From assembly GCF_012163145.1 (NCBI RefSeq), contig NZ_JAAVTX010000007.1, positions 62,001 to 126,000 on the forward strand: 64,000 nt of DNA, read 5' to 3'. How positions within the stretch are numbered: position 1 is the first letter of the stretch; the number at the start of each line of letters is the position of its first letter. The DNA is from Falsiroseomonas frigidaquae (GTDB taxonomy: Bacteria > Pseudomonadota > Alphaproteobacteria > Acetobacterales > Acetobacteraceae). Below the pieces are notes generated by a model that was not told where the DNA came from, did no database searches, and saw only the letters and a program-made list of their open reading frames with translations. Below are positions 52,075-63,282 of the stretch, piece after piece. A program made the translations under genes and the position numbers.

Positions 52075-53382
52075 TCACGCGCCGAGGATCTTCGCCAGCG
52101 CGTCCTCGGGGGAGACTTCCTGCTTCTCACCCGTGGCGCGGCGCTTCAGCTCGACAACGCCATTGGCCGCGCCACGCGGGCCGACCACGACCTGCCAGGG
52201 ATGGCCCATAAGGTCGGCATCGGCGAATTTCGGACCGGCGCGTTCGCTGCGGTCGTCATACAGCGCCTCCGGGATCGCGGCGTACATGCGCTCACTGAGG
52301 GCATCGCAGGCGGCGTCGCCCTGCTTCAGGTTGATCACCACGGCCTTGAAGGGAGCGACCGCATCCGGCCACTTGATGCCGGCCTCGTCGTGGTTCGCCT
52401 CGATGGTGGCGCCGACCAGGCGGGAGACGCCGATGCCGTAGCTGCCCATCTCGGGCACCACCGGCTTGCCATCCGGACCCTGCACGGACAGGCCCATGGT
52501 CGCGGAATACTTGGTACCGAAATAGAAGATGTGGCCGACCTCGATGCCGCGGGCGGAGACGCGCTTGGCTTCCGGCACCTGTTCCCAGGCCACCGGGTCG
52601 TGCATCTCCTCCGTCGCCGCGTAGTGGCTGGTCCAGGCGTCGACGGCCGGCGCCAGGTCCCCGTTGTAGTCGGGCGCATCGGCGAGAGCGTTGAGGTCCA
52701 GCAGGTCCTGGCTGACAAAAACCTGGGATTCGCCGGTCTCGGCCAGGATGATGAATTCGTGGCTGAGATTGCCGCCGATCGGCCCGGTATCCGCGCGCAT
52801 CGGCACCGCCTTCAGCCCCATCCGGGCGAAGGTGCGCAGATAGGCCAGGAACATCTGGCGGTAGCTGTGCTGGGCGCCTTCCTTGGTTACGTCGAAGGAA
52901 TAGGCGTCCTTCATCAGGAATTCGCGCCCGCGCATCACGCCGAAGCGAGGCCGCACCTCGTCCCGGAACTTCCACTGGATGTGGTAGAGGTTGCGCGGCA
53001 GGTCCCGATAGCTTTTCGCAAAGCCGCGGAAGATGTCGGTGACCATTTCCTCGTTGGTCGGGCCGAACAGCATCTCCCGGTCGTGCCGGTCCTTCAGGCG
53101 CAGCATCTCTGGCCCGTAGGCGTCGTAGCGGCCGGATTGGCGCCAGAGCTCGGCGGACTGGATGGTCGGCATCAGGATTTCCTGCGCGCCCGCGCGGTCC
53201 TGCTCCTCCCGCACGATCTGCTCGATCTTCTGCAGCACGCGCCAGCCGAGCGGCAGCCAGGCATAGATGCCGGCGGAGGTCTGCCGCACCAACCCGGCGC
53301 GCAGCATGAGCCGGTGCGACGCAATGGTCGCCTCGGCCGGGGTTTCCTTCAGGGTCGGCAAGAAGGCACGGGAGAGGCGCAA
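52075..53382 (-). CDS. proS: Prolyl-tRNA synthetase (short alphaproteobacterial type)
   Basis: A class II synthetase that charges tRNA-Pro. The start is TTG at 53382 with GAGGAG 7 bases upstream, giving 435 residues. Motif 1 lies near [19 protein letters not shown], and motif 2 is [20 protein letters not shown] with [13 protein letters not shown]. Motif 3 is [20 protein letters not shown]. The chain is about 130 residues shorter than E. coli ProRS because the INS editing domain is missing; that form is normal in alphaproteobacteria. The C-terminal anticodon-binding domain is present ([20 protein letters not shown]). Confidence 0.95.
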   Translation of the reverse strand: MRLSRAFLPTLKETPAEATIASHRLMLRAGLVRQTSAGIYAWLPLGWRVLQKIEQIVREEQDRAGAQEILMPTIQSAELWRQSGRYDAYGPEMLRLKDRHDREMLFGPTNEEMVTDIFRGFAKSYRDLPRNLYHIQWKFRDEVRPRFGVMRGREFLMKDAYSFDVTKEGAQHSYRQMFLAYLRTFARMGLKAVPMRADTGPIGGNLSHEFIILAETGESQVFVSQDLLDLNALADAPDYNGDLAPAVDAWTSHYAATEEMHDPVAWEQVPEAKRVSARGIEVGHIFYFGTKYSATMGLSVQGPDGKPVVPEMGSYGIGVSRLVGATIEANHDEAGIKWPDAVAPFKAVVINLKQGDAACDALSERMYAAIPEALYDDRSERAGPKFADADLMGHPWQVVVGPRGAANGVVELKRRATGEKQEVSPEDALAKILGA

Positions 53383-53586
53383 GACGCGGCTCCTCAAAGA
53401 GATCGGGTGGGCCAAACTAGTGCCCGGCAGGCCACGGCGCCAGGGCACAGCGGCCAGCTTTCCCGGATCGGACGTGCGGTGCTGCACCGCAGCAATAAAA
53501 ATACGCCACCCCCTCCGTTCGGGTAAGGAAAGAGCGGAAAAATGCTTCGTCCATTAAGAAAACGCTTGCAACCCCGTGCCGACCGG

Positions 53587-53623
53587 TTAAAAAAGAAGGG
53601 CCGCACCCGTGAGGGTACGGCCC
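53587..53623 (-). terminator. Rho-independent terminator
   Basis: On the minus strand GGGCCG and CGGCCC close a stem that continues through ACCC/GGGT (53598-53623) with loop TCAC, followed by TTCTTTTTT. This is the clearest intrinsic terminator in the window. It ends the small RNA candidate and insulates proS from the rnj unit. Confidence 0.9.
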
Positions 53624-53683
53624 GAGTTTAGGGAGGAAACGCCAGTCACACGGCAGAAGGAGGATCAACCTCCCTCTGGAACC
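53587..53683 (-). ncRNA. Candidate trans-acting small RNA with CCUCC motifs
   Basis: Reading the minus strand from about 53683: a 9-bp hairpin AGAGGGAGG-TTGAT-CCTCCTTCT (53655-53677), a small GCC/GGC hairpin, the unpaired tract TTTCCTCCCTAAA (53627-53639), then a terminator. A possible promoter lies upstream (TTGTGC at 53714-53709, 18 bases, CAATCT at 53690-53685). This arrangement of anti-Shine-Dalgarno CCUCC motifs and a 3' terminator is that of alphaproteobacterial alpha-r14/suhB-type or CcsR-type small RNAs. No coding frame is visible. It could instead be the 3' UTR of the DUF1467 transcript. Confidence 0.55.
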
Positions 53684-53772
53684 TAGATTGGCCTCGGCAC
53701 CTAAGGCGGCACAACAGCAAACGCCGCTGTCGGAAGCTAAAAAACAGGCTTCCAAAACTGATGTGACTGTTT

Positions 53773-53812
53773 TTAAGGCGGCACTCGCGGGGAGGCGAGT
53801 TTGCCGCCTTAA
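53773..53812. terminator. Strong hairpin over the DUF1467 stop codon
   Basis: TTAAGGCGGCA (53773-53783) pairs with TGCCGCCTTAA (53802-53812), and the inner CTCGC/GCGAG extends the stem to 16 bp. On the plus strand it is followed by TTTTG; on the minus strand, where the transcript comes from, there is no T tract directly after. The TAA of the DUF1467 gene is inside the stem, so it probably marks the 3' end of the coaX-rnj-DUF1467 transcript. Confidence 0.6.
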
Positions 53813-54108
53813 TTTTGTGCAGGTGGCCCCGGCAGGATCGCGGAGCTGCCCGGGCCCGTATAGGCCCACCAGCCATCCCGGAAGCTGACCCAGCCGCTTT
53901 CCATGATGGCGAAGACCCCCACCCACAGCACCGCGGCGAGAATCGTGGTGCCGATGAGCTTGCGAAGCAGCAGCGGGCGCTCCGGTGCGCCGCGCCAGCC
54001 GCCATCTTCCGGCGCCGCATCCACCGGCTTGGTACCGATGGGCAGCACGATGAAAAGGGAGGTCCACCAGATCAGCAGGTAGACCACCACGCCGGTAAAC
54101 CAGGTCAT
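53809..54108 (-). CDS. DUF1467 family membrane protein
   Basis: A small, 99-residue inner membrane protein. Two transmembrane helices are clear: WFTGVVVYLLIWWTSLFIVL (about 3-22) and LIGTTILAAVLWVGVFAIME (about 51-70). The loop contains IGTKPVDAAPEDG and a GAPERPLLLRK segment typical of DUF1467. Function unknown. It is normally found near rnj and proS in alphaproteobacteria, as here, 7 bases after rnj. Confidence 0.88.
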   Translation of the reverse strand: MTWFTGVVVYLLIWWTSLFIVLPIGTKPVDAAPEDGGWRGAPERPLLLRKLIGTTILAAVLWVGVFAIMESGWVSFRDGWWAYTGPGSSAILPGPPAQN

Positions 54109-54115
54109 TCGACCC

Positions 54116-55753
54116 TCACACCCGCATCAGGTGCACCTCGACGGAGGGGCGCTTGCGCAGCCGCCGCCCCACCGCCTTGCGCACCGCAGTCCGCGCCGCC
54201 TCCCGCAGCAGCCCGTCCTCGCGCTTCAGATTGCCGGGCATGTCGCCCACAGCGCGGGCCAAGTCGGCCGCGATCTGGCCGGATTCCTCACCCGTCTCCT
54301 CGAACAGCCCCGGCGCCGAGATCTGCGGCTTGCCGAGCACCCGGCCAGAGCCATCGACCACGAAGGACGCCACGATGACACCGTTCAGCAGCATCTTCTT
54401 GCGCGCCGCCAGCACATCGCCATCCAGCCGCAGCAGGCGGTCGCCATCGATCGCCAGGCGCCCGACCGGCACGCTTTCCACCACATCCGGCTTGCCGGGG
54501 GCGAAGCGCAGCACGTCGCCATCCTCGATGACATAGGCGATGGCGCCCAGCGTCTCCGCCAGGTTGGCGTGCTCGTTCATGTGGCGCCACTCGCCATGCA
54601 CCGGGATGGCGTATTTCGGGCGGACCAGCTGGTACAGGCGCTTCAGCTCGTCCCGCGCCGGGTGACCGGAGACGTGGACCATGTGGTCATCCGCCGTCAT
54701 CACCTTGACGCCGGCGCGGGAGAGTTCGTCCTGCACCCGCAGGATGGCGCGCTCATTGCCCGGGATCATGCGGGAGGAATAGATCACGGTATCCCCCTCC
54801 CCGAGCGAGATATGCGGGTGGGTATCGGCGGCGATCTTGGTGAGCGCGCTGCGCGGCTCGCCCTGGCTGCCGGTGCAGATCACCAGAAGCTTGTTGTCCG
54901 GCACATCCTCCGCGTCATCCTCCGACAGGAAGGGCGGGATGGAGCGCAGGTAGCCGCATTCGCGGGCCGAGGCATCCGCATTGCGCAGGCTGCGGCCGAA
55001 CAGCGCGCATTCACGCCCCGCAGCACGCGCCGCAAGGGCAATGGATTCAATGCGCGCCAGATTGGTCGAGAAGCAGGAGACGGCAACCCGCCCCTTCAGC
55101 CCCTTGATCAGCGCAGCCAGGTTGCGGCGGACCTCCGCCTCGCTGCCCGAATGGCCCTCGACCATGGCGTTGGTGCTGTCGCAGACCATCGCCAGCACAC
55201 CCTCGTCGCCGAGGCGGCCGAAGGCGGCTTCGTCGGTGGGTGGGCCGATCAGCGGGTTGGGGTCCAGCTTCCAGTCGCCGGTATGCAGGATGGTGCCGTG
55301 GCGCGTGCGGATGGCCAGCGCCTGCGGCTCGACGATGGAATGCGCGACGCGGAGGAACTCCAGGTCGAATACGCCCAGCTTCCAGCGCCCGCCGAGCGGG
55401 ATCACGTTGATTTCCGCCTGCTGCAGCAACCCGGCCTCGCCGAGCTTGCGGCGCAGGACGGAGGCGGTGAAGGGGCTGGCATAGATCGGGCAGCGCAGCT
55501 TGGGCCAGATATGGGCAACAGCGCCCACATGGTCCTCATGCGCATGGGTGATCACCAGCCCTACCAGCTTGTCGCGGCGTTCTGCCAGCCAGGCCGGATC
55601 GGGCACCATGACCTCGACTTCCGGATGCTCCGATCCGCCGAAGCCGAGGCCGAGGTCTACCGCCAGCAGGGCGCCATCGCAGCGGTAGACGTTGAAGTTG
55701 AGTCCAATTTCCCCCGTCCCGCCGAGCGGGATGAAGGCCAGGTCACCAGTCAT
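54116..55753 (-). CDS. rnj: Ribonuclease J
   Basis: A metallo-beta-lactamase/beta-CASP nuclease with endo- and 5'-3' exoribonuclease activity, central to RNA decay and rRNA processing. 545 residues from the ATG at 55753 (AAGAAGA just upstream). FIPLGGTGEIGLNFNVYRCD opens the fold. The zinc motif HxHxDH is in VGLVITHAHEDHVGAVAHIW, and the beta-CASP region has VAVSCFSTNLARIESIALAA and ICTGSQGEPRSALTKIA. The C-terminal catalytic His is in VHVSGHPARDELKRLYQLVR and IPVHGEWRHMNEHANLA. Confidence 0.95.
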   Translation of the reverse strand: MTGDLAFIPLGGTGEIGLNFNVYRCDGALLAVDLGLGFGGSEHPEVEVMVPDPAWLAERRDKLVGLVITHAHEDHVGAVAHIWPKLRCPIYASPFTASVLRRKLGEAGLLQQAEINVIPLGGRWKLGVFDLEFLRVAHSIVEPQALAIRTRHGTILHTGDWKLDPNPLIGPPTDEAAFGRLGDEGVLAMVCDSTNAMVEGHSGSEAEVRRNLAALIKGLKGRVAVSCFSTNLARIESIALAARAAGRECALFGRSLRNADASARECGYLRSIPPFLSEDDAEDVPDNKLLVICTGSQGEPRSALTKIAADTHPHISLGEGDTVIYSSRMIPGNERAILRVQDELSRAGVKVMTADDHMVHVSGHPARDELKRLYQLVRPKYAIPVHGEWRHMNEHANLAETLGAIAYVIEDGDVLRFAPGKPDVVESVPVGRLAIDGDRLLRLDGDVLAARKKMLLNGVIVASFVVDGSGRVLGKPQISAPGLFEETGEESGQIAADLARAVGDMPGNLKREDGLLREAARTAVRKAVGRRLRKRPSVEVHLMRV

Positions 55754-55857
55754 TCTTCTTGTTCCAGTCTTATGCAGCGTTCGTCGTATCGGGGCGCTTC
55801 GCGAGACCCGGCCGCCGCTTCCCCCGTCGCCTTCCGGGCGCCTGGGGGTGGGGTGAC

Positions 55858-56682
55858 TCAGGGGTCGTCGCGTCGCGCGGTTCGAGTGAAGATGGGTGCG
55901 GGGTTGCGGGCCGCCAACAGGCGGAGACCATCCAAGGTTGTATCCTGGTCGGTCGTTTCGATGACGGTGGTACCTTCGGCGAATAACGGGGCGAGGCCGC
56001 CGGTCGCGATCACCTTCAGGTTGCCGACCGGATGCTCCTCCTGCTCCGCCCGGATTCGGGCGACGATCCCTTCGATCAGGCCGACATACCCCCAATAGAT
56101 GCCCGATTGCATCGCCGCCACAGTATTCCGCCCGACAACCGCCTGCGGCCGGCCGATTCCGATGCGCGGCAGGCGGGCGGCGGCGCGATGCAGCGCCTCG
56201 ATCGACAGGTTGATGCCGGGCGCGATCACGCCACCGAGATAGGCGCCATCCTTGCCCACCACGTCAAAGGTGGTGGCGGTGCCGAAATCGATCACGATCA
56301 GCGGACCGCCATAGGATTGGTGGGCAGCCAGCGCGTTCAGCAGCCGGTCCGCGCCCACCTCATGCGGCGCGTCCACCCGGATCTCAAAGCCCCAGTCGAG
56401 ATGGGCGCGGGCGACCAACGGCTCGCAATCGAACCATTCCCGGGACAGGCGGCGCAGATTGTACAGCGCGGCGGGCACCACGGTGCCGATGACGCAGCGA
56501 TCGATATCGGCCGGCTTCAGCCCGGAATGCTGCAACAGGGTCAGCAGCCAAACGGCATACTCGTCCGAGGTCCGCTCCGCATCGGTCCGGATCCGCCAGC
56601 GGCCACGCCACTCCGTGCCGTCATGCACGGCGAAGACGACGTTGGTATTGCCCGCATCCACTGCCAGAAGCATCTTTGTCAA
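55858..56682 (-). CDS. coaX: Type III pantothenate kinase
   Basis: The first step of coenzyme A synthesis, feedback-insensitive form. 274 residues. The ASKHA ATP loop is [40 protein letters not shown] and [20 protein letters not shown] with GGVIAPG are the family motifs. It overlaps the birA stop by 4 bases (ATGA). The 104-base gap to rnj holds no gene. The adjacent biotin ligase is the usual partner (coaX-birA). Confidence 0.95.
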   Translation of the reverse strand: MTKMLLAVDAGNTNVVFAVHDGTEWRGRWRIRTDAERTSDEYAVWLLTLLQHSGLKPADIDRCVIGTVVPAALYNLRRLSREWFDCEPLVARAHLDWGFEIRVDAPHEVGADRLLNALAAHQSYGGPLIVIDFGTATTFDVVGKDGAYLGGVIAPGINLSIEALHRAAARLPRIGIGRPQAVVGRNTVAAMQSGIYWGYVGLIEGIVARIRAEQEEHPVGNLKVIATGGLAPLFAEGTTVIETTDQDTTLDGLRLLAARNPAPIFTRTARRDDP

Positions 56683-57419
56683 CTCGCCTCCCGAAAGGCT
56701 ATTTCGCCGGTCGAGACCTTATGGAGCCGTCCGTCGGCAGAGAGCAGCAGGCTGCCATCCTCGGCGAGGCCGGCGTAGTGGCCGGATCGCCCGCCGCGCA
56801 AGGTCAGCGGCGCCTGCATCTGCGGCCCGCGCGCCATCCAGGCAACCCGGATCGCATCGAACCCGTCCCGTTGCCACAGCGCGCGCAGACGCTCCAGCGC
56901 CGCCAGCATGGAACAGGCCACCTGCTCCGGCGGGATGGCACCGAGGCCCGCAGTGGGCCGGTCCGGCAAAACGGGCGGCGCCGCCAGGTTGGCGCCGATG
57001 CCCATGATGAACCAGTCGAGCCCGCCATCGGCCGTCGCCGCGCTTTCGCACAGGACGCCGGCCAGCTTGGCGTCGCCCAGAAGCACGTCATTCGGCCATT
57101 TCAGCCGCAGCGCTGCCGGGTCCGCCGCGAAGGGCGCCAAGCCCTCCACCATCACCAGGCCAGCCAGCAGCGCCCAGCGCCCGGCCTCGCGCGCCGGCCC
57201 GCCGGGGCGCAGCAGCAGGGAGAAGTACAGATTGCCGGGCGGGCTGGACCAGACGCGGCCATCCCGACCGCGCCCGCCGGTCTGTTCGCGGGCGAGTATG
57301 GCCAGGCCCTCCGGTTCGCCGGAAATGGCCAGGCGCTGCAACAGGTTGCTGGTCGAGGGCAGGCTGCCCTCGCTACGCAGCCGCCAGCCGGGCGGCGGCG
57401 CGGCTGGCAGGGTCACCAC
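56679..57419 (-). CDS. birA: Biotin--[acetyl-CoA carboxylase] ligase, monofunctional
   Basis: Attaches biotin to acetyl-CoA carboxylase BCCP. The start is GTG at 57419, 1 base after the nuoN stop; the open frame extends into nuoN but that part is not BirA-like. 246 residues. The biotinyl-AMP loop is [17 protein letters not shown], followed by [10 protein letters not shown], and [20 protein letters not shown] and [14 protein letters not shown] complete the site. There is no N-terminal helix-turn-helix, so it should not act as a biotin repressor. Confidence 0.93.
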   Translation of the reverse strand: MVTLPAAPPPGWRLRSEGSLPSTSNLLQRLAISGEPEGLAILAREQTGGRGRDGRVWSSPPGNLYFSLLLRPGGPAREAGRWALLAGLVMVEGLAPFAADPAALRLKWPNDVLLGDAKLAGVLCESAATADGGLDWFIMGIGANLAAPPVLPDRPTAGLGAIPPEQVACSMLAALERLRALWQRDGFDAIRVAWMARGPQMQAPLTLRGGRSGHYAGLAEDGSLLLSADGRLHKVSTGEIAFREAS

Positions 57420-57420
57420 A

Positions 57421-58851
57421 TCATCCGGCGATCGCCGCGACCGCGACCTGCGCCGCGGCGATGATCGGCGCCGGGAACAGAAAGAACAGCACGGTGGCGA
57501 CACCCGTCGCCGCCATCACCACGGTGAGGCCCGCCGGGCGCGCATCGAGCGGCGCCGTGCCGGCATCGAAGTACATCACCTTGACGATGCGCAGGTAGTA
57601 GTAGGTGGCGACGACAGAGGTGCCGATGCCGACCGCGGCCAGCACCCAGTAGCCGCCCTGCACTGCCGCCAGGAACACGTAGAGCTTGCCGAAGAAGCCG
57701 GCCAGCGGCGGGATGCCGGCCATGGAGAACATGAACACCGCCATCCACATCGCCATGGCGGGGTCCGTCCGGCCGATGCCGGCAAGGTCGTCCACCTGTT
57801 CCAGCGCGCGACCGTTGCGGCGCATGGCGACCAGCACGGCGAAGGTGCCGATCGAGGTCACCATGTAGATCGCCATGTAGACCAGCACGCCGCGGAAGCC
57901 GGTGTCGCTGGCCACCGCCAAGCCCATCAGCGCGTAGCCGATATGGCCGATGGAGGAATAGGCCATCAGCCGCTTGATGTTGCGCTGCCCGATGGCGGCG
58001 AAGGCGCCGAGCAGCATCGAGCCGATCGAAGCCACCCAGATCACCTGCGACCACTGCGCCGCCAGATCCCCGAAGGGCCCGGCGAGCACGCGCATCAGCA
58101 GCGCGATCGCCGCCACCTTCGGTGCCGTGGCGAAGAAGGCGGTCACCGGCGTCGGCGCACCCTCATAGACGTCGGGCGTCCACATATGGAACGGCACGGC
58201 GCTGATCTTGAAGCACAGCCCGGCCAGGACGAAGACCAGCCCGATAACCAGCCCCATGCCCGCGGTGCCGCCGACCAGCGCATCCGCCAGGCGATCGAAG
58301 TTGGTGCTGCCGGCGAAGCCGTAGACCAGGGAGGAGCCGTAGAGCAGCAGGCCCGAAGCCAGCGCACCGAGTACGAAATACTTGAGGCCGGCCTCGGCGC
58401 TGCGGGGATTGTCGCGGTCAAAGGCGGCGATGACATACAGCGAAAGCGACAGCAGCTCGAGCCCGATATAGAGCGACATCAGGTCGTTGGCCGAGACCAT
58501 GACCAGCATGCCCATGGTCGCGAACAGCATCAGCACCGCGTATTCGAAGCGCCCGATGCCCGCCTTCTCGTTGAAGTCCAGCGCCAGCACCAGGCCCAGC
58601 GCGGCGCCGAGCAGGATCAGCACCTTGGCGAAGCGGCTGAAGGCGTCCGAGACATATTGCCCGAGGAAGGCGGTGCCCTCCCCCTGCCCCAGCACCAGCA
58701 CCGCGGTCACCACGAAGGCGCCGATCACGGCCATGGAGACGGGGAAGAAGGTCTCCTTCTTCGGGATCACGCCACCGGCGAGGATCAGCAGGCCGGCGAT
58801 GCCGAGGAAAATCTCGGGCGTGGCAAGGGTCCAGTTCATCGGGCTCATCAC
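57421..58851 (-). CDS. nuoN: NADH-quinone oxidoreductase subunit N
   Basis: An antiporter-like proton-pumping subunit of complex I, inner membrane. 476 residues, about 14 transmembrane helices. Key segments are [20 protein letters not shown] with the conserved Glu of TM5, [20 protein letters not shown] with the conserved Lys and His, and [20 protein letters not shown]. It overlaps nuoM by 4 bases. It is the last nuo gene, and birA follows directly. Confidence 0.96.
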   Translation of the reverse strand: MMSPMNWTLATPEIFLGIAGLLILAGGVIPKKETFFPVSMAVIGAFVVTAVLVLGQGEGTAFLGQYVSDAFSRFAKVLILLGAALGLVLALDFNEKAGIGRFEYAVLMLFATMGMLVMVSANDLMSLYIGLELLSLSLYVIAAFDRDNPRSAEAGLKYFVLGALASGLLLYGSSLVYGFAGSTNFDRLADALVGGTAGMGLVIGLVFVLAGLCFKISAVPFHMWTPDVYEGAPTPVTAFFATAPKVAAIALLMRVLAGPFGDLAAQWSQVIWVASIGSMLLGAFAAIGQRNIKRLMAYSSIGHIGYALMGLAVASDTGFRGVLVYMAIYMVTSIGTFAVLVAMRRNGRALEQVDDLAGIGRTDPAMAMWMAVFMFSMAGIPPLAGFFGKLYVFLAAVQGGYWVLAAVGIGTSVVATYYYLRIVKVMYFDAGTAPLDARPAGLTVVMAATGVATVLFFLFPAPIIAAAQVAVAAIAG

Positions 58852-60359
58852 ATCCCAGCCAGTCGCGCGGCGCCGAGGGCGGCTTCATGGCGCGCGATCA
58901 ACGCGGCCACGGTCGCCTCGAAGAAGTTGAGGAAGGAGGAGGGGTAGACCCCCATCCAGATGGTCAACAGGATCAGCGGCGCGAAGGTGGCGTATTCGCG
59001 CGGGCTAAGATCGAGCAGCGCCTTCAGATCCTCCCGCACGATCTTGCCGAAGATCACGCGGCGATAGAGGTACAGCGCGTAGGCGGCGCCGAGGATCATG
59101 CCCATGCAGGCGCCGAGCGCGACCCACGGGTTCACCTTGAAGGCGCCGACGATCACCAGCAGCTCACCCGGGAAGCCCGCGAGGCCGGGCAGCGCGACGG
59201 AGGCCATGGTGAAGACCATGAACACCAGCGCATAGGCCGGCATCACCTTGGCCACGCCGCCATAGCGCATGATCTCCCGCGAATGCACCCGGTCGTACAG
59301 CACGCCGACGCAGAGGAACAACGCGCCGGATACCACGCCATGGCTCAGCATGGTGAACAGCGCGCCCGACAGGCCCTGCGCCGTGAAGGTGAAGATGCCG
59401 AGGGTGACGATGCCCATATGCGCGATGGAGGAATAGGCGATCAGCTTCTTCATATCCTCCTGCGCCAGCGCCACCAGGCTGGTGTAGATCACCGCGATGA
59501 TGGACAGCGCGAAGATCAGCGGCGCGAAATCCGCCGAGGCCTGCGGCAGCAGCGGCAGGGAGAAGCGCAGGAAGCCATAGGCGCCCATCTTCAGCAGCAC
59601 GCCAGCCAGGATAACGGAGCCTGCCGTGGGTGCCTCGACGTGGGCATCCGGCAGCCAGGTATGCACCGGCCACATCGGCACCTTCACGGCGAAGGAGGCG
59701 AAGAAGGCCAGGAAAAGCCAGAACTGCATCTGCGGCGAGAAGACCGTCTGCATCAGCACGGGGATGTCCGTGGTGCCGGCCTGGTACCAAATGGCCAGGA
59801 TGGCCAGCAGCATCAGCAGGCTGCCCGCCAGCGTGTAGAGGAAGAACTTCAGCGCGGCATAGACCCGACGGCCGCCGCCCCAGATGCCGATGATGAGGAA
59901 CATCGGGATCAGTACGGCTTCGAAGAAGATGTAGAACAGCACGAAGTCCAGCGCCGCGAACATGCCGATCATCATGCTTTCCAGCACGAGGAAGGCGACC
60001 ATGTATTCGCGCACCCGCGTGGTCACGCTTTCCCACGACGACAGGATGCAGAGCGGCGTCAGGATGGTGGACAGCAGGATGAACAGCACCGAGATGCCGT
60101 CCACGCCCATGTGGTAGCCGACGCCGAATTCCGGCAGCCACTCCGCCTGTTCCACGAACTGGAACTCCGCCGTGGTTTGGTCGAAGCCGGTCCAGAGCAG
60201 CAGCGACAGCGCCAGCGTGATAAGGCTGGCCCAGAGCGCGGTCCAGCGCGCGTTGCGGGCGACGACCGCCTCCTCCCCGCGCACCAGCATGATGACCAGC
60301 GCGCCTGCCAGCGGCAGGAAGGTGACGAGGCTGAGGATGGGAAAGCCGGCGGCGTTCAT
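58848..60359 (-). CDS. nuoM: NADH-quinone oxidoreductase subunit M
   Basis: The second antiporter-like subunit of complex I. 503 residues from the ATG at 60359 within the nuoL stop (4-base overlap). [40 protein letters not shown] (conserved Glu), [20 protein letters not shown] (Lys and His) and [20 protein letters not shown] mark the subunit. About 14 helices are visible. The gene order L-M-N is standard. Confidence 0.96.
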   Translation of the reverse strand: MNAAGFPILSLVTFLPLAGALVIMLVRGEEAVVARNARWTALWASLITLALSLLLWTGFDQTTAEFQFVEQAEWLPEFGVGYHMGVDGISVLFILLSTILTPLCILSSWESVTTRVREYMVAFLVLESMMIGMFAALDFVLFYIFFEAVLIPMFLIIGIWGGGRRVYAALKFFLYTLAGSLLMLLAILAIWYQAGTTDIPVLMQTVFSPQMQFWLFLAFFASFAVKVPMWPVHTWLPDAHVEAPTAGSVILAGVLLKMGAYGFLRFSLPLLPQASADFAPLIFALSIIAVIYTSLVALAQEDMKKLIAYSSIAHMGIVTLGIFTFTAQGLSGALFTMLSHGVVSGALFLCVGVLYDRVHSREIMRYGGVAKVMPAYALVFMVFTMASVALPGLAGFPGELLVIVGAFKVNPWVALGACMGMILGAAYALYLYRRVIFGKIVREDLKALLDLSPREYATFAPLILLTIWMGVYPSSFLNFFEATVAALIARHEAALGAARLAGM

Positions 60360-62275
60360 CGGGAGGGCATTCCAACCAGGAGAAGGGTCACGAACAGCAC
60401 CAATCCGATGATCATGGTGAAGGCGTAGCTGGCGACGCGGCCGGATTGCAGCCGCACCGCGCCACCGGCGACGGAAACCGCCGCGGCGGCTGCCCCATTC
60501 GGCATGCCGTCGATCAGGCGCATGTCGCCGGTCTTCCACAGCGCGCGCGCCAGGTACTGCGTCGGCCGCACGAAGATCGCGTCATACAGCTCGTCGAAAT
60601 ACCACTTGTTCAGCAGGAAGCGGTGCACGCCCGGCAGCGCGTTCGCCAGCATCACCGGCAGCTTCGGCGCGAACATGTACATCAGATAGGCCAGGGCGAT
60701 GCCCGTGAGGCCGACCACGGTCGGCGCCAGCGGCACCCATTCCGGCACATGGTGCGCGTGTTCCAGGATCTGGTTGGCGGCGGAGGTGAAGATCGCGCCG
60801 TTCCAGAAGGCCGCCTGGTCGTGGCCGACGAAGAGCTCGAAGAACACGGCGCCCGTGACGACCGCGCCGGCGGCAAGCGCCAGCAGCGGCACCATCATGG
60901 TCCACGGGCTTTCATGCACGTGCTCCATCGTGTGGTGGTCCGCCCGCGGCGCGCCGTGGAAGGTCAGGATGATCAGGCGCCAGGAATAGAAGGCCGTCAG
61001 GAAAGCCGCCAGCAGGCCCATGGCAAAGGCGTACATGCCCGCGTTGCTGTGCGCGGCATAGGCGACTTCCAGCACCATGTCCTTCGAGTAGTAGCCGGCG
61101 AAGTAAGGCACGCCCGCCAGCGCCAGCGACCCAATCCACATCAGGGCATAGGTCAGCGGGATCTTCTTCCAGATGCCGCCCATGCGGCGGATGTCCTGCT
61201 CGTCCGACATGGCGTGGATCACGGACCCGGCGCCGAGGAACAGCAGCGCCTTGAAGAAGGCGTGCGTGAAAAGGTGGAACATCGCCGCCTGATAGGCGCC
61301 GACGCCGACCGCGAAGAACATGTAGCCAAGCTGCGAGCAGGTCGAATAGGCGATGATGCGTTTGATGTCGTTCTGCACGCAGCCGATGGTCGCCGCGAAG
61401 ATCGCCGTGGTGGCGCCCACGATGGTGATGATGGTGAGCGTGGTCGGCGCATATTCCAGCACCGGCGACATGCGGCACATCAGGAACACGCCGGCCGTCA
61501 CCATGGTCGCCGCATGGATCAGCGCGGAGACCGGGGTCGGCCCCTCCATCGCATCCGGCAGCCAGGTGTGCAGGCCGATCTGCGCCGACTTGCCGCAGGC
61601 ACCGAGGAACAGCAGCAGCGCGATCACTTCGAGCGCCGGCAGCCCCAGGAAGGTCGTGGTCCGCGCCGCCTCGACACCCGCGAAGATGGTCTCGAATTCG
61701 ACGGACGCAAAAGTCCAGTAGGTCAGCGCCAGACCAAGCATGAAGAACACGTCGCCCACGCGGTTGACGATGAAGGCCTTCATCGCCGCCCGGTTGGCGC
61801 TTTCCTTCTCGTACCAATATCCGATCAGCAGATAGCTCGCGAGGCCGACGCCTTCCCAGCCGAAGAACAGCTGCACCAGGTTATCGGCCGTCACCAGCAT
61901 GAGCATCATGAAGGTGAACAGCGACAAGTAGGCGAAGAAGCGCGGGATGGTCGCGTCATGCGACATGTAGCCCACGGAATACAGGTGGATCAGCGTCGAG
62001 ATGAAGGTGACCATCGCCACCATCACCACGCTCAGCGTGTCGTAGCGCAGCGCCCATTCCACCTCGAAGCCACCGACATCGATGAAGGTGAACAAGGGCA
62101 CGATACCCGGCGCGCTGCCGAGTGCCACGTCGATGAAGGCCAGGCTGCCGCAGACGGCGGCGATGGCCATGAAGGCCACCGTCACCCATTGCGAAACCTT
62201 GTCGCCCAGCCAGCGGCCGAAGAAACCCGCGATGCAGGCCCCGAGCAGCGGGAAGAAGATGGCGCCGACATACAT
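60356..62275 (-). CDS. nuoL: NADH-quinone oxidoreductase subunit L
   Basis: The distal proton-pumping subunit of complex I. 639 residues with about 15-16 helices and the long lateral helix at the C-terminus. [40 protein letters not shown] (conserved Glu), [20 protein letters not shown] and [20 protein letters not shown] are signatures. [20 protein letters not shown] carries the middle Lys region. It starts 4 bases after the nuoK stop. Confidence 0.96.
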   Translation of the reverse strand: MYVGAIFFPLLGACIAGFFGRWLGDKVSQWVTVAFMAIAAVCGSLAFIDVALGSAPGIVPLFTFIDVGGFEVEWALRYDTLSVVMVAMVTFISTLIHLYSVGYMSHDATIPRFFAYLSLFTFMMLMLVTADNLVQLFFGWEGVGLASYLLIGYWYEKESANRAAMKAFIVNRVGDVFFMLGLALTYWTFASVEFETIFAGVEAARTTTFLGLPALEVIALLLFLGACGKSAQIGLHTWLPDAMEGPTPVSALIHAATMVTAGVFLMCRMSPVLEYAPTTLTIITIVGATTAIFAATIGCVQNDIKRIIAYSTCSQLGYMFFAVGVGAYQAAMFHLFTHAFFKALLFLGAGSVIHAMSDEQDIRRMGGIWKKIPLTYALMWIGSLALAGVPYFAGYYSKDMVLEVAYAAHSNAGMYAFAMGLLAAFLTAFYSWRLIILTFHGAPRADHHTMEHVHESPWTMMVPLLALAAGAVVTGAVFFELFVGHDQAAFWNGAIFTSAANQILEHAHHVPEWVPLAPTVVGLTGIALAYLMYMFAPKLPVMLANALPGVHRFLLNKWYFDELYDAIFVRPTQYLARALWKTGDMRLIDGMPNGAAAAAVSVAGGAVRLQSGRVASYAFTMIIGLVLFVTLLLVGMPSR

Positions 62276-62279
62276 GGGC

Positions 62280-62591
62280 TCAGCCCCTCAGCGTGGACAC
62301 GTCGTCCACCTCGATCGTGCCGCGGTTGCGGAAGTGGATGACGACGATCGCAAGGCCGATGGCCGCCTCGGCGGCCGCCACGGTCAGGATCAGCATGGCG
62401 AAGATCTGCCCGGTGAGGTCGCCCAACTGCGCCGAGAAAGCCACCAGGTTGAGGTTCACCGAGAGCAGGATCAGCTCCACCGACATCAGGATGACGATGA
62501 TGTTCTTCCGGTTCAGGAAGATGCCGAGGATGCCCAGCACGAACAGGATCGCGCCCACCGTCAGGTAGTGCGAAAGGCCGATGGCCAGCAT
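62280..62591 (-). CDS. nuoK: NADH-quinone oxidoreductase subunit K
   Basis: A small complex I membrane subunit, 103 residues, three helices. [20 protein letters not shown] opens it, [20 protein letters not shown] carries the conserved Glu, and [20 protein letters not shown] has the second Glu. Its ATG shares one base with the nuoJ stop region (1-base overlap at 62591). Confidence 0.96.
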   Translation of the reverse strand: MLAIGLSHYLTVGAILFVLGILGIFLNRKNIIVILMSVELILLSVNLNLVAFSAQLGDLTGQIFAMLILTVAAAEAAIGLAIVVIHFRNRGTIEVDDVSTLRG

Positions 62592-63271
62592 CAGTGGTGT
62601 CCCCCGCCATGATGTTCGACCTGCTTGGGCGCAGGTGGCGCGTCGACCGGCGGGCGCTCGATGCCCAGCTCGGCCAGGCCGGCGCCGCTGCGCACCTGGC
62701 GCAGGTTCACGCTGCCCATGCGGGAGACCTGCTTGCCGATATCCTGGCGCTTCGCCACGGGCTTGTTGCGCAGGGTCAGCACGATGGCGCCGATCATGGC
62801 AACCAGCAGGATCAGGCCGGAAAGCTGGAACAGCCAGACATAGTCGGTGTAGAGGATGCGGCCGATCTCACGCGTGTTGTCGGCACCCGGCATCATCGGG
62901 TTCAGCCGCAGCCCCGCGGCATCGTCGGCGAAGGTCCAGCTGCCGAAGACGAAGATCAGCTCGGCGAACAGCACCAGGCCGACGGCGCCGCCGATCGGCG
63001 CGTAGCGCTGGAAGCCTTCCCGCACTGCGGAGAAATCCACGTCCAGCATCATCACGACGAACAGGAACAGCACCGCGACGGCGCCGACATAGACGATGAC
63101 CAGGATCATCGCCAGGAACTCCGCCCCCGCCAGCAGGAACAGCGCCGCGGCGTTGAAGAAGGCCAGGATCAGGAACAGCACGGAGTGCACGGGATTGCGA
63201 CTGGTCACCACCATGACCGCGCTGGCGATCAGCACGGCGGCGAACAGGTAGAAGGCGATGGCGGCGATCAT
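62591..63271 (-). CDS. nuoJ: NADH-quinone oxidoreductase subunit J
   Basis: A complex I membrane subunit of 226 residues with five helices. [20 protein letters not shown] and [20 protein letters not shown] contain the family's pi-bulge region near [20 protein letters not shown]. The C-terminal extension (about 185-226) is soluble, Arg-, Pro- and Ala-rich, and ends in a His-rich tail (EHHGGGHH) that is longer than in E. coli. It lies 11 bases after nuoI. Confidence 0.95.
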   Translation of the reverse strand: MIAAIAFYLFAAVLIASAVMVVTSRNPVHSVLFLILAFFNAAALFLLAGAEFLAMILVIVYVGAVAVLFLFVVMMLDVDFSAVREGFQRYAPIGGAVGLVLFAELIFVFGSWTFADDAAGLRLNPMMPGADNTREIGRILYTDYVWLFQLSGLILLVAMIGAIVLTLRNKPVAKRQDIGKQVSRMGSVNLRQVRSGAGLAELGIERPPVDAPPAPKQVEHHGGGHH

Positions 63272-63282
63272 TCCCCTGCCCT

